From positions 62,001-126,000 of the forward strand of contig NZ_JBMPIT010000007.1 of assembly GCF_049341845.1 (NCBI RefSeq): a DNA stretch of 64,000 bases, in the 5' to 3' direction. The stretch's first letter is position 1; the number at the start of each line of letters is the position of its first letter. The notes under the pieces were generated by a model. The model saw nothing but the letters and a program-made list of their open reading frames with translations, ran no database searches and had not been told where the DNA came from. The position numbers were made by a program, and so were the translations under genes. Below, piece by piece: positions 17,624 to 27,666 of this stretch. Source of the stretch: Curtobacterium guangdongense. Its GTDB lineage: Bacteria; Actinomycetota; Actinomycetes; Actinomycetales; Microbacteriaceae.

Positions 17624-18601
17624 TCAGTACGATGTATCGACGATCGTCCGCCCGTGGACCTGGCCGGCGACGATCGACGGCCCGAGCCCGATCGCCTCGG
17701 AGAGTCCGACCGTGCGGGTGACGGAGGCGAGCAGGGCCGGGTCGAGTTCGGCGGCGAGCAGGTCCCATGCCTCGCGCCGGAGCGCACCCGGAGCGTCCAC
17801 CGAGTTGATGCCGAGCAGCGACACCCCGCGCAGGATGAACGGCAGCACCGTCGTCGGCAGCTGGACGTCCTGGGCCAGCCCGCAGGCCGTCACCGCGCCA
17901 CCCCAGCGGGTCGAGGCGAGCAGGTTCGCGAGCGTCGCGCCGCCCACGCTGTCCACCGCGCCGGCCCACACCGCCTTCTGCATCGGCTTGCCGCGCTCCC
18001 CGAGCGGTCCGCGGTCGACGACGTCCGTCGCACCCAACGCCCGGAGCGACTCCGCGTTGCCCGGCCGGCCCGTCGAGGCGGTCACGCGGTACCCGCGCCC
18101 GGCGAGGAGGGGGATGGCGACCGAGCCGACGCCGCCGGAGGACCCCGTCACGAGGACCGGGCCGTCCGACGGGTCGACGAAACGGGCGAGCGCCAGCACG
18201 CTGAGCGCTGCCGTGAACCCCGCGGTGCCGATCGCGGCGGCGAAGTCCTCCGGCACCGAGTCCGGCAGCACCACGAGCGACGCCGACGGCACGACCGCCT
18301 GGGTCGCCCACCCGCCGTGCCGCGTCTCACCGGCACCGGCGCCGTTCAGGACCACGCGGTCGCCGATCGCCACGTCGTGCACCCCGGGGCCGAGTGCGGA
18401 GACCGTCCCGACCACGTCGATCCCCGGTACGAGCGGGTCGATCCGGGCGACGCCGGGGTCTCCGGCCAGCGCGAGCCCGTCCTTGTAGTTGACGCTGGAG
18501 TACGAGACGTCGACGAGGGCTTCGCCCTCACCGGGGTCCGACAGGTCCACGGACGTGACGGCGGGGGCACTGGAACTGGAGACGAGGACGGCGCGGGTCA
18601 C
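17624..18601 (-). CDS. Zinc-free MDR oxidoreductase, acrylyl-CoA reductase (AcuI/YhdH) type
   Basis: 325 residues from GTG 18601. The N-terminal GroES-like fold (YSSVNYKDGLALAGDPGVARIDPLVPGIDVVG) and the nucleotide motif VTGSSGGVGSVAIPLLAGRGYRVTA match the YhdH/YhfP group of NADPH-dependent quinone or acrylyl-CoA reductases. The zinc-binding residues of alcohol dehydrogenases are absent, as usual for this group. It ends upstream of the GntR promoter on the same strand. The native substrate is uncertain. Confidence 0.85.
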   Translation of the reverse strand: MTRAVLVSSSSAPAVTSVDLSDPGEGEALVDVSYSSVNYKDGLALAGDPGVARIDPLVPGIDVVGTVSALGPGVHDVAIGDRVVLNGAGAGETRHGGWATQAVVPSASLVVLPDSVPEDFAAAIGTAGFTAALSVLALARFVDPSDGPVLVTGSSGGVGSVAIPLLAGRGYRVTASTGRPGNAESLRALGATDVVDRGPLGERGKPMQKAVWAGAVDSVGGATLANLLASTRWGGAVTACGLAQDVQLPTTVLPFILRGVSLLGINSVDAPGALRREAWDLLAAELDPALLASVTRTVGLSEAIGLGPSIVAGQVHGRTIVDTSY

Positions 18602-18639
18602 GCGCCGAACGCTACCCCGAGCCTCCCGGCTCCGGACCG

Positions 18640-19668
<1,029 letters not shown>

Positions 19669-19742
19669 GGTGGGACTCCGATGTCGGGTGTGTGGATCAG
19701 GTCCCATCTTGGCCGACGGTGGTTTCGCTTACCATCCCTGTC

Positions 19743-20696
19743 ATGCGCCTCGCCCGTCTCGACCCGGCTCCGACCGGCGGCGTGCGACGGTTCGACACGG
19801 TCTACCGACCAGGAGGCCCGGTGCACGTGGCCGCGACGCTCCGGCCCCTGCAACGCGGCTCCGGCGACCCGGCGTTCCGGGTGGTCGGCCCCGACGTGTG
19901 GCTCGCGCTCCGTACGCCGGACGGGGCGGCCTCGGTGGTGATCCGGCAGGCCGGGGACACGATCGGGATCTCCGCGTGGGGCGACGGCGCGGAGTGGGCG
20001 GTCGAGCACGGTCCGGACCTGGTCGGACGCGGGGACGACTGGTCCGACCTCGACGTGTCCTCGCACGCGTTCCTCGCCGACGCCCGGCACCGGCAGCCGG
20101 GACTGCGGTTGTGTCGCACGAACACGGTCGTCGCGATGCTCGTGCCGGCGATCATGGAGCAGAAGGTCACCTCCCGGCAGGCCTGGGGTGCGTGGCGGTA
20201 CCTGCTGCGCAAGTACGGCACTCCCGCGCCGGGGCCCGCGCCCGTCGGCATGATCGTGCCGCCGTCCGCCGCCGAGTGGGCGAAGGTCCCGAGCTGGGAG
20301 TGGCACCGGGCCGGCATCGAACCCGGGCGCTCGGCGACGGTGATGCGTGCGGTGAAGGTCGCCCCGGCGCTCGAACGGACGCTGTCGCTCGGCCGCGGGG
20401 GCACCGTCGTGGCCGCCCGGCTGCAGTCGATCCCCGGGATCGGGAAGTGGACCGCTGCCGAGACGGCGCAGCGCTCCCACGGCGACCCCGACTCCCCGAG
20501 CGTCGGCGACTTCCACGTGCCGGCGCTCGTCGGGTGGGCGCTGACCGGTGGCCCGGTCGACGACGACGGCATGCTCGAGCTCCTCGAACCATGGCGTGGG
20601 CACCGCGAGCGGGTCGTGCGGCTCATCGGCGGCAGCGGTTTCCGGAAGCCCGCGTTCGGTCCCCGCATGACGATCCAGGACCACCGCCACCACTGA
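19743..20696 (+). CDS. DNA-3-methyladenine glycosylase-like (AlkA/HhH-GPD) protein
   Basis: 317 residues. The helix-hairpin-helix LQSIPGIGKWTAAETAQR is followed 11 residues later by the catalytic Asp in SVGDFHVP, and the N-terminal beta domain fits AlkA-type repair glycosylases that excise alkylated bases. MEQKVTSRQAWGAWR is the conserved helix that precedes the HhH. The start at MRLARLDP is preferred over an upstream ATG at 19692, which would run into the pfkA promoter. Confidence 0.88.
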   Translation: MRLARLDPAPTGGVRRFDTVYRPGGPVHVAATLRPLQRGSGDPAFRVVGPDVWLALRTPDGAASVVIRQAGDTIGISAWGDGAEWAVEHGPDLVGRGDDWSDLDVSSHAFLADARHRQPGLRLCRTNTVVAMLVPAIMEQKVTSRQAWGAWRYLLRKYGTPAPGPAPVGMIVPPSAAEWAKVPSWEWHRAGIEPGRSATVMRAVKVAPALERTLSLGRGGTVVAARLQSIPGIGKWTAAETAQRSHGDPDSPSVGDFHVPALVGWALTGGPVDDDGMLELLEPWRGHRERVVRLIGGSGFRKPAFGPRMTIQDHRHH

Positions 20697-20722
20697 CCCC
20701 GCCCGCGGGATAGGGTCCGAGC

Positions 20723-20908
20723 ATGGGGTGGTGGATCGGAGCCGCGGTCGTGTTCGTCGGCCTCGTCGTGTTCTGGGTGTGGATGGCGAAGTTCACCGAC
20801 TTCGGTGCTCGCTCGCGGGCCTTCGAGCAGAGTGACCAGGAGCTCGCCGACGCGCTGCGCGAGGCCCAGCGCGGTCAGGACCAGGCGAACTTCTACCACC
20901 ACCGCTGA
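20723..20908 (+). CDS. Small single-span membrane protein
   Basis: 61 residues. An N-terminal membrane helix (WWIGAAVVFVGLVVFWVWMA) is followed by a short charged tail rich in Glu, Asp and Gln that ends in FYHHR. It is 26 bp after the glycosylase gene and probably co-transcribed. No family with a known role recognised. Confidence 0.6.
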   Translation: MGWWIGAAVVFVGLVVFWVWMAKFTDFGARSRAFEQSDQELADALREAQRGQDQANFYHHR

Positions 20909-20919
20909 TCCGCCCGGGG

Positions 20920-21501
20920 CTACTTCTGCTCGGTGCCGTCGGGGTTCACGACGTACCAGACCCCGCCGACGCCCTGCCCGGTGACGTCGCCCGGCTTCGC
21001 ATCGGCCGCGTAGGTGTAGATCGGGCGACCGTCGACCGTGACCTGGAGCTTCCCGTCGACGCCGGTGATCGTGCCGACCTCGCCCGTCACCCCGGACACG
21101 GCGGGCTTCGCCGTGTCGGACTCGATCGCCGGCCAGGCGGCGGCGCACCCTCCTGAGCAGGCACTCTTGCCGGAACCCTTCACGTCCTCGTCGTACAAGT
21201 ACGCGGTCATGCCCGTGCCGTCGACCACGATGGTGCCGAGCGAGGTGGATGCCGTCGCGATGCCGTCGTCGGCGCCGTGCCCGCCGCCGCTGTCGCCGCC
21301 CTTGTCGGCGGTGCCGTACGCGCCGCCGGACGACGGCGCACCCGACGACGACGCAGACGACGACGAGGACGCCGACGTGGTCGGAGCGGACGAACCGCCC
21401 GACGACGCCGACGACCCGGCTGAACAGCCCGCGAGCGTCGCGACCGCGACCGCGACGCCCGCGACCATCAGCACGGAACGGGTGGAACGTGTGGTGCGCA
21501 T
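20920..21501 (-). CDS. Secreted-repeat lipoprotein (SCO0930-like)
   Basis: 193 residues. A signal peptide with lipobox LAGC is followed by a long Ser/Ala/Gly linker. A secreted-repeat (Lipoprotein_15) domain follows, with the motif LYDEDVKGSGKSACSGGCAAAWPA (paired Cys) and a second unit YTYAADAKPGDVTGQGVGGVWYVV. Such proteins sit outside the membrane; their role is not established, although electron transfer has been suggested for relatives. It is transcribed divergently from the YceI-sigma-anti-sigma operon and has a matching ECF-type promoter. Confidence 0.82.
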   Translation of the reverse strand: MRTTRSTRSVLMVAGVAVAVATLAGCSAGSSASSGGSSAPTTSASSSSSASSSGAPSSGGAYGTADKGGDSGGGHGADDGIATASTSLGTIVVDGTGMTAYLYDEDVKGSGKSACSGGCAAAWPAIESDTAKPAVSGVTGEVGTITGVDGKLQVTVDGRPIYTYAADAKPGDVTGQGVGGVWYVVNPDGTEQK

Positions 21502-21564
21502 GGGTGACCCCTGTCCTGCGGGGCCGAGCCGGGCCTCCCGGCATGAGCGGACCCGCTCACCGGT

Positions 21565-21591
21565 GACACGGGTCGTCGGACCGGATCGTTC
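21565..21591 (-). promoter_or_regulatory. ECF-type promoter for the lipoprotein gene
   Basis: On the minus strand GAACGATC, 11 nt, CCCGTGTC. The core AAC-N17-CGT fits the general ECF sigma pattern. It mirrors the YceI promoter at 21608-21634 with identical spacing. The predicted transcript has a leader of roughly 57 nt. Confidence 0.55.
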
Positions 21592-21607
21592 GATCCCGAT
21601 CCGCATT

Positions 21608-21634
21608 GAACGATCTCGCCCCCTGCGTCGTTTC
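21608..21634 (+). promoter_or_regulatory. ECF-type promoter for the YceI-sigma operon
   Basis: GAACGATC, 11 nt, GTCGTTTC; the core is AAC-N17-CGT. The minus-10 element ends 6 nt before ATG 21641 and there is no ribosome site, so the YceI mRNA may be leaderless. The element is probably recognised by the ECF factor encoded two genes downstream (autoregulation, inferred). Confidence 0.55.
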
Positions 21635-21640
21635 CCGGGC

Positions 21641-22324
21641 ATGAGGACTCGGACCAAGGTGCTGCTCGGGATCGCCGCCGGCGTGGTCGTCATCGGCACG
21701 GCCGGTGTGATCGGCGGACCGATCGTCTACGCGAACCTCGTGAACGGCGCTGCCGACGCGGCCCCGACGCTCGCCCCGACCGGCGGGGCGACGCTCGACC
21801 CGGCCGATGCCGACGGCACGTGGCGGGCGGGGAACGACTCCTTCGCCGGGTACCGGGTGCACGAGGTCCTCCGGGGCCAGGATGTGACCGTGACCGGACG
21901 CACGAAGGACGTCGACGCCACCGCCACCGTGGACGACGGCTCGCTCGAGCGCGCGACGGTCACCGTGCAGGTCGCCTCGATCGCCACACCGGAGTCCGCC
22001 CGCGACGAGTACTTCCGCTCCCAGGCCCTGCAGACCGACCGCTTCCCGACCGCGACCTTCCGCGTCACCGACCCCGTCGACGTGCGGGTGGCGCTCGTCG
22101 GCACCGACCAGGACGTGACGCTTCGCGGCGACCTGACGATGCACGGCGTGACGAAGACGGTGGAGGCGGACGCGCAGCTCGGCGTCGACGGCGACGGGCA
22201 CGTCCAGGTCGCCGGGTCGATCCCGGTCACGTTCGCCGACTACGGCGTCCAGGCGCCGGACCTCGGGTTCGTGAAGGTCGACGGCTCCGGCGCGGTCGAG
22301 TTCTCCCTCGAGCTGACGCGGTGA
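21641..22324 (+). CDS. YceI-family protein with N-terminal membrane anchor
   Basis: 227 residues. One N-terminal transmembrane segment (VLLGIAAGVVVIGTAGVIGGPIVYA) precedes a YceI-like lipocalin-type barrel (DGTWRAGNDSFAGYRVHEVLRGQDVTVTGRT … YFRSQALQTDRFPTATFRVT … LTMHGVTKTVEADAQL). YceI proteins bind isoprenoid-type lipids; here the barrel would face outside. The stop overlaps the sigma-factor GTG, so it belongs to the ECF regulon and operon. Confidence 0.9.
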   Translation: MRTRTKVLLGIAAGVVVIGTAGVIGGPIVYANLVNGAADAAPTLAPTGGATLDPADADGTWRAGNDSFAGYRVHEVLRGQDVTVTGRTKDVDATATVDDGSLERATVTVQVASIATPESARDEYFRSQALQTDRFPTATFRVTDPVDVRVALVGTDQDVTLRGDLTMHGVTKTVEADAQLGVDGDGHVQVAGSIPVTFADYGVQAPDLGFVKVDGSGAVEFSLELTR

Positions 22325-22836
22325 CCGTGGGGGAGCGTCCGGCGGACGAGCTGCTCGTGGCGCTGCACGCCGAGCACGGGGATGCGCTGCTGCGGTACGT
22401 GCGGCACCTCACCGCGGACCGGGCGCTCGCCGACGACGTCGTGCAGGAGACCCTGGTCCGGGCGTGGCAGCGACCAGCGGTGCTCGAGCGCGAGCCCGAT
22501 GCTGCTCGGGCCTGGCTCTTCACCGTGGCGCGGAACCTGGTCGTCGACGACGCCCGCTCCGCTCGACACCGCCGCGAGTTCGGCAGCGACGAACCCGTCG
22601 ACGACGTGCAGCCCGACCGGACGGACGCCGTGCTCGACGGCATCGTCGTCGCCGACGCGCTCGCCGCACTCTCGCCGGAGCACCGCCGCGTCGTCGTCGA
22701 CGCGTACTGGCTCGGCCACACCGTCCCCGAGATCGCCCGACGCCACGGCATCCCTGAGGGCACCGCGAAGTCCCGCCTGCACTACGGCCTCCGCGCACTC
22801 CGACTCGCACTGCAGGAACGAGGGGTGACCCGATGA
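22321..22836 (+). CDS. ECF RNA polymerase sigma factor (SigK/SigL-like)
   Basis: 171 residues from GTG 22321. Region 2 (LLRYVRHLTADRALADDVVQETLVRAWQRP) and region 4 (LSPEHRRVVVDAYWLGHTVPEIARRHGIPEGTAKSRLHYGLRALR) are intact. The next gene encodes a zinc-type anti-sigma factor with an ATGA overlap. The likely regulon includes the divergent lipoprotein and the YceI gene. This is the arrangement of SigK-RskA-type envelope-signal systems. Confidence 0.92.
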   Translation: MTVGERPADELLVALHAEHGDALLRYVRHLTADRALADDVVQETLVRAWQRPAVLEREPDAARAWLFTVARNLVVDDARSARHRREFGSDEPVDDVQPDRTDAVLDGIVVADALAALSPEHRRVVVDAYWLGHTVPEIARRHGIPEGTAKSRLHYGLRALRLALQERGVTR

Positions 22837-23531
22837 CCGAGGACCGCTACCGGGACTGGGACGCCGCGTACGTGCTCGGCTCGCTGCCGAGCGACGAACG
22901 GCTCGAGTACGAGCGGCACCTGGAGACGTGCGCCGCGTGCCGCGCCGCCGTCGCGGAACTGGCCGGCATGCCGGGCCTGCTCGGTCGGTTGCCGGCCGAG
23001 GACGCCGTCGCGATCGCGGACCCCGACGGGAGGCCCGACCCGGCTCCGGCACGCCCGCTCGCCACCGTCGCACACCGGGTCAGGAGCCGTCGTCGCCGCC
23101 GTCGGGTCCTGGTCACCGTGACCGCGGGGCTCGCCGTCGTGGCCGCCGTGCTCGGCGGGGTCGCGATCGGCGCGGCGCGGGTCGGTCCGGCCCCGACGTC
23201 CGTCTCCGCGGGGGCAGAGCGCTACGCGATGTCGCCGGTCGCGGCCGCCGGGCTGCGGATCGACCTCGACGTGACCCGGAAGGCCTGGGGGACCCGGTTC
23301 GACTGGGGGTGCACGTACGGCGGGCGCGACTGGGGGAACGGCAGCAGCGTCATGTACGACCTCGTCGTGGTGCGGAAGGACGGCACCGACGAGACCGTCG
23401 CCTCGTGGACGGCGTCCGGGCGCTCGGCTGCCGGTCTCGCGGCGGCGACGGACGTGCCGCTCGGCTCCATCGAGTCGGTCGAGGTCCGGTTGCACGGCGA
23501 CACGAGGACCCTCGCGACGGTCCGGATCTGA
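22833..23531 (+). CDS. Anti-sigma factor, zf-HC2 / RskA-like
   Basis: 232 residues. The N-terminal anti-sigma domain has the zinc motif HLETCAAC (H-x3-C-x2-C), followed by a basic stretch (RSRRRRRRV), one membrane helix (LVTVTAGLAVVAAVLGGVAIGAA) and an extracytoplasmic domain of about 110 residues (RskA-type C-terminal domain). It holds the upstream sigma factor inactive until an outside signal triggers cleavage (family knowledge). It is coupled by ATGA to the sigma gene. Confidence 0.9.
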   Translation: MTEDRYRDWDAAYVLGSLPSDERLEYERHLETCAACRAAVAELAGMPGLLGRLPAEDAVAIADPDGRPDPAPARPLATVAHRVRSRRRRRRVLVTVTAGLAVVAAVLGGVAIGAARVGPAPTSVSAGAERYAMSPVAAAGLRIDLDVTRKAWGTRFDWGCTYGGRDWGNGSSVMYDLVVVRKDGTDETVASWTASGRSAAGLAAATDVPLGSIESVEVRLHGDTRTLATVRI

Positions 23532-23543
23532 GTGACGGACGGG

Positions 23544-24011
23544 TCAGTCGTGCACGGGATCGACCGGGCCGAGCGCGGCCTGGACCCGGGCGCTGACCGA
23601 CCGCAGCGTGCCCGCGTCGTTGCCCACGGGCTTCCAGAACAGCTGCTCGAGCGCGGCGGTGTGCGCGCGGATCCCGGCGAGCACCGCGCGGCGGCCGTCC
23701 GGCGTCATCACGACCCAGCTGCCGCGGCCGTCCGTCGGGCAGTCCGCACGCTCCACCAGGCCGCGGGACACCATGCGCGTGACCTGGTGGCTGACGCGCG
23801 ACTTCTCCCAGCCGATGCCGGCCGCGACGTCCCGCACGCGCAGTCGGTGGTCCGGTTGCCGGTGCAGCCCGATCAGGATCTCGAACTCCGGGATCGAGAT
23901 GCCCGCGCCGTGTTGGACCGCGTGGTCGAGGGCGCGGTCGAGGCGTCTCCACACGTCGTGGTACGCGTCCCAGGTGGCCCAGTCGTGGCCGCCATCGCCC
24001 TGCTTCGACAT
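23544..24011 (-). CDS. MarR-family transcriptional regulator
   Basis: 155 residues. Winged helix with LRVRDVAAGIGWEKSRVSHQVTRMVSRGLVERADCPTDGRGSWVVMTPDGRR, the MarR core and wing. It is divergent from putA with 94 bp between starts, so putA control or self-control is plausible. The near-palindrome TGTTGGCCAGCA in the gap is a possible operator. The stop lies 12 bp from the convergent anti-sigma gene. Confidence 0.88.
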   Translation of the reverse strand: MSKQGDGGHDWATWDAYHDVWRRLDRALDHAVQHGAGISIPEFEILIGLHRQPDHRLRVRDVAAGIGWEKSRVSHQVTRMVSRGLVERADCPTDGRGSWVVMTPDGRRAVLAGIRAHTAALEQLFWKPVGNDAGTLRSVSARVQAALGPVDPVHD

Positions 24012-24105
24012 GCGAGCAAGCGTATCCCGCTGACACATCGCTGACTGTTGGCCAGCACTCGGCGCGCTCCGAGGTGAGGTCGGTGCTGCGGCATACGATC
24101 GGTGC

Positions 24106-27100
24106 ATGCCGAGCGCTCGACTCCAGGACTGCACCGACGACGCCGTCGCGCTCGTGCGACGGTGGCTCGCCGCGTCCGCGGGGGTCAAGCCCGATCCCGG
24201 TGCCGCCCGGCTGGCGGGTGTGCTCCGCGACGAACAGGGCCTCGACTTCACGTTCGGCTTCGTCGACAAGGTGATCCGACCGGAAGACCCCCGTGTCGCC
24301 GCCCGGAACCTCGAGAAGGTCAGCCAGGACGTCCCCGACTTCCTCGCCTGGTACCTCCGTGGCGCGGTCACCTTCGGCGGCGGCTTCGCGACGATGGCAC
24401 CGTGGGCCGTCATCCCCACCGCACGGAAGATCCTGCGCCGGATGACCGGCCACCTCGTCGTCGACGCGACCCCGGCGAAGCTCGGTCCGGCGCTCGCCAA
24501 GATCGGCGGCGACGGCACGCGGCTCAACGTGAACCTGCTCGGCGAAGCCGTCCTCGGCAGCGCCGAGAGCGACCGTCGGCTCCAGGGCACGATGGACATC
24601 CTCGCGCGGGACGACGTCGACTACGTCTCGATCAAGGTCAGTGCCGTGGTCCCGCAGATGTCCATGTGGGCCTTCGACGAGACCGTCGACCGCGTCGTCG
24701 ACCGCCTCGTGCCGCTCTACCGGCTGGCGGCGTCGAGCCCCACGCCGAAGTTCATCAACCTCGACATGGAGGAGTACCGCGACCTCGACGTCACGCTCGC
24801 GGTCTTCCAAGAGCTGCTGGGGCGCGAGGAGTTCCTCGGCCTGCACGCCGGCATCGTGCTGCAGGCGTACCTGCCGGACGCCGCGGGAGCGCTCGAGTCG
24901 CTGACGTCGTGGGCGATCGCCCGCCGGGCACGCGGTGGTGCCCCCGTGAAGGTCCGGCTGGTCAAGGGCGCCAACCTCGCCATGGAGCGCGTCGAGTCGA
25001 TCGTGCACGACTGGCCGCTCGCCACGTGGGGCAGCAAGCGCGAGACCGACACCGCGTACCTGCGCATGCTCGACACCGCACTGACGCCCGAGCGCACCGA
25101 CGCCGTCCGCATCGGCGTCGCCGGGCACAACCTCTTCGACCTCGCGACCGCGTGGGTGCTCGCCCAGCGCCGCGGGGTGACCGACGCCGTGGACGTGGAG
25201 ATGCTCCTCGGCATGGCGGCGACGCACGCCGACGCCGTCCGCGCCGATGTCGGGCAGATCCTCCTCTACACACCCGTCGTGCAGCCGGACGAGTTCGACT
25301 CCGCGATCGCGTACCTGGCCCGGCGGCTGCAGGAGAACGCCAGCTCCGAGAACTTCATGTCGGGGGCGTTCGACATCGACCACGACCAGGCCGTGTTCGA
25401 CCGGGAACTCGCCCGCTGGACCGCGTCCGTCGCAGCGCTCGACGACCCGGTCCCGGCGACGAACCGCACGCAGGACCGACGCCGCCGCCCGGCCGAACCC
25501 GGTCCGCGCGACCGCTTCGACAACGTCCCGGACACCGACCCGGCGATCCCCGCCAACCGGTCGTGGGCGGCGGACGTGCTCCGCCGGGTACCCCGGTCGC
25601 AGCTCGGCACCCAGACCATCCGTGGCGCACGGGTCCTCGACCGCACCAAGCTCGAACGGATCGTCGGCAGCACCGCCCAGGCCGGCGTGAACTGGGGCCG
25701 TCAGGACCCGGGCGACCGCGCCGAGCTGCTCGACCTGATCGCGCACGAGCTCGAGGTCCGGCGTGGCGACCTCGTCGAGGTGATGGCGGCCGAGACCGGC
25801 AAGACCATCACCGAGGCCGATGCCGAGGTCAGTGAGGCGATCGACTCCGCCCACTACTACGCCGACCAGGCTCGGGGGCTCGCGTCCGTCACCGGTGCGC
25901 GGTACGTGCCCCCGCGCCTGACCGTCGTCGTGCCGCCGTGGAACTTCCCCGTCGCGATCGCCGCCGGTGGGGTGCTCGCCGCGCTCGCCGCGGGCAGCGG
26001 GGTCGTGCTGAAGCCCGCCCCGGAAGCGAAGCGCTGCGGTGCCGTCCTCGCCGACGTGCTCTGGGACGCCGGGGTCCCGCACTCGCTCCTCCAGCTCGTC
26101 GACCTCGACGAGGACATCCTCGGCCGGCAGCTCATCGCGCACCCGGCCGTCGACCGCATCATCCTCACCGGAGCCGCCGAGACCGCCAGGTCCTTCACGT
26201 GGTGGCGTGCCGGGCTGCCCCTCACCGCCGAGACCAGCGGCAAGAACGCCATCGTCGTGACGCCGTCCGCCGACCTCGACCTCGCCGTGCAGGACGTCGT
26301 CCGTTCGGCGTTCGGGCACGCCGGCCAGAAGTGCTCAGCGGCGTCGCTCGTCATCCTCGTGGGCTCCGTCGCCGAGAGCGAGCGGTTCCGTCGGCAGCTC
26401 GTGGACGCCACCCGGACGCTGCGGGTCGCCTGGCCCGACGACCCCACGGCGCAGATGGGTCCGCTCATCGCCGAGCCGAAGGGCAAGCTCCGCGCGGGCC
26501 TGACGGAGCTCGGCCCGGGGGAGTCCTGGCTCGTGCAGCCGGTCCCGCTCGACGACTCCGGCCGGCTCTGGTCGCCCGGCATCCGCGACGGCGTCCGCCC
26601 CGGGAGCGACTTCCACCAGACCGAGTACTTCGGGCCGGTGCTCGGGATCATGCACGCCGAGACCCTCGACGACGCGATCGCGATCCAGAACGGCACCGAC
26701 TTCGGCCTCACCGCGGGGATCCACTCCCTCGACGTCGACGAGGTCGCCGACTGGATGCACCGCGTCCAGGCGGGCAACCTGTACGTGAACCGCGGCATCA
26801 CCGGGGCGATCGTCCGACGCCAACCCTTCGGCGGGTGGAAGCAGTCCTCCGTCGGCACGGGCACCAAGGCGGGTGGTCCGATGTACGTCGCGACCCTCGG
26901 CCGCTGGGAGCCGACACCGCGCAAGGTCCACAAGAGCATCCAGCTGCACGGTCTCCCGCCGCGGGTCACCGCCGTGATCGAGGCAGCACGCAGCGGGTTG
27001 ACCTTCGAGGAGTTCGACCAGGTCCGAGCAGGCGCCGTCAGCGACGTGCAGGCCCGCACGGAGCAGTACGGCGTCTCGCACGACCCCTCGGCGCTCGTCG

Positions 27101-27663
27101 TGGAGCGGAACGTCCTGCGCTACCGCCCGCAGTCGATCATCGTGCGCCAGTCCGAGGACGCGTCGAGCGGGGACCTCGTCCGTGCGCTCGTCGCCGCAAC
27201 CGCCGCGCGCGCACACATCCTCCTGAGCACCGCGCGACCGTTGCCCGGCCCCCTCACCCAGCTGTTCGCGTCGAGCCGCTCCCCGCTCGACGTCGTCGAC
27301 CACCTGGTCGAGTCGGACGAGGAGTTCCACCGCCGCGCGGCATCGGGCGACGTGTTCCGCGACAGCTGGTCGAGCCCGTCCGACGAGCCGGAGGACGCCC
27401 TCGACGTCGTCCTGTCACAGGGTCGCGAACGCCCGAAGCACACGGCCTTCGGCGGGCCGGGCGCGCGCATCCGACTGCTCGGCGGCGACGCCCTCGCGCT
27501 CGAGGAAGCGCTCGGCGCGAGCATCGACGTCGCGATCCACCACGCTCCCGTCGTCGAGTCGGGGCTCATCGAAATGCTGCCCTACCTCCGGGAGCAATCG
27601 GTGTCGATCACCACGCACCGCTTCGGCGACGTCGACCGGGAGTTCGCCGAGCTCCGCGTCTGA
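24106..27663 (+). CDS. putA: Bifunctional proline dehydrogenase / glutamate-semialdehyde dehydrogenase
   Basis: 1185 residues. The N-terminal FAD-dependent proline dehydrogenase barrel (VNLLGEAVLGSAESDRR … FINLDMEEYRDLDVT … KGANLAMERV) feeds a C-terminal NAD-dependent aldehyde dehydrogenase (WNFPVAIAAGG, catalytic Cys in GHAGQKCSAAS). About 180 further residues form a C-terminal domain as in type B PutA. There is no N-terminal ribbon-helix-helix, so it does not self-repress; the divergent MarR gene is the candidate regulator. It converts proline to glutamate. Confidence 0.96.
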   Translation: MPSARLQDCTDDAVALVRRWLAASAGVKPDPGAARLAGVLRDEQGLDFTFGFVDKVIRPEDPRVAARNLEKVSQDVPDFLAWYLRGAVTFGGGFATMAPWAVIPTARKILRRMTGHLVVDATPAKLGPALAKIGGDGTRLNVNLLGEAVLGSAESDRRLQGTMDILARDDVDYVSIKVSAVVPQMSMWAFDETVDRVVDRLVPLYRLAASSPTPKFINLDMEEYRDLDVTLAVFQELLGREEFLGLHAGIVLQAYLPDAAGALESLTSWAIARRARGGAPVKVRLVKGANLAMERVESIVHDWPLATWGSKRETDTAYLRMLDTALTPERTDAVRIGVAGHNLFDLATAWVLAQRRGVTDAVDVEMLLGMAATHADAVRADVGQILLYTPVVQPDEFDSAIAYLARRLQENASSENFMSGAFDIDHDQAVFDRELARWTASVAALDDPVPATNRTQDRRRRPAEPGPRDRFDNVPDTDPAIPANRSWAADVLRRVPRSQLGTQTIRGARVLDRTKLERIVGSTAQAGVNWGRQDPGDRAELLDLIAHELEVRRGDLVEVMAAETGKTITEADAEVSEAIDSAHYYADQARGLASVTGARYVPPRLTVVVPPWNFPVAIAAGGVLAALAAGSGVVLKPAPEAKRCGAVLADVLWDAGVPHSLLQLVDLDEDILGRQLIAHPAVDRIILTGAAETARSFTWWRAGLPLTAETSGKNAIVVTPSADLDLAVQDVVRSAFGHAGQKCSAASLVILVGSVAESERFRRQLVDATRTLRVAWPDDPTAQMGPLIAEPKGKLRAGLTELGPGESWLVQPVPLDDSGRLWSPGIRDGVRPGSDFHQTEYFGPVLGIMHAETLDDAIAIQNGTDFGLTAGIHSLDVDEVADWMHRVQAGNLYVNRGITGAIVRRQPFGGWKQSSVGTGTKAGGPMYVATLGRWEPTPRKVHKSIQLHGLPPRVTAVIEAARSGLTFEEFDQVRAGAVSDVQARTEQYGVSHDPSALVVERNVLRYRPQSIIVRQSEDASSGDLVRALVAATAARAHILLSTARPLPGPLTQLFASSRSPLDVVDHLVESDEEFHRRAASGDVFRDSWSSPSDEPEDALDVVLSQGRERPKHTAFGGPGARIRLLGGDALALEEALGASIDVAIHHAPVVESGLIEMLPYLREQSVSITTHRFGDVDREFAELRV

Positions 27664-27666
27664 CGG

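Noticed and set aside
23350..26319. 989-codon minus-strand frame opposite the MarR gene and putA
   Set aside because: Low-complexity Arg/Gly/Asp/Val composition, no domain, and antisense to clear genes.
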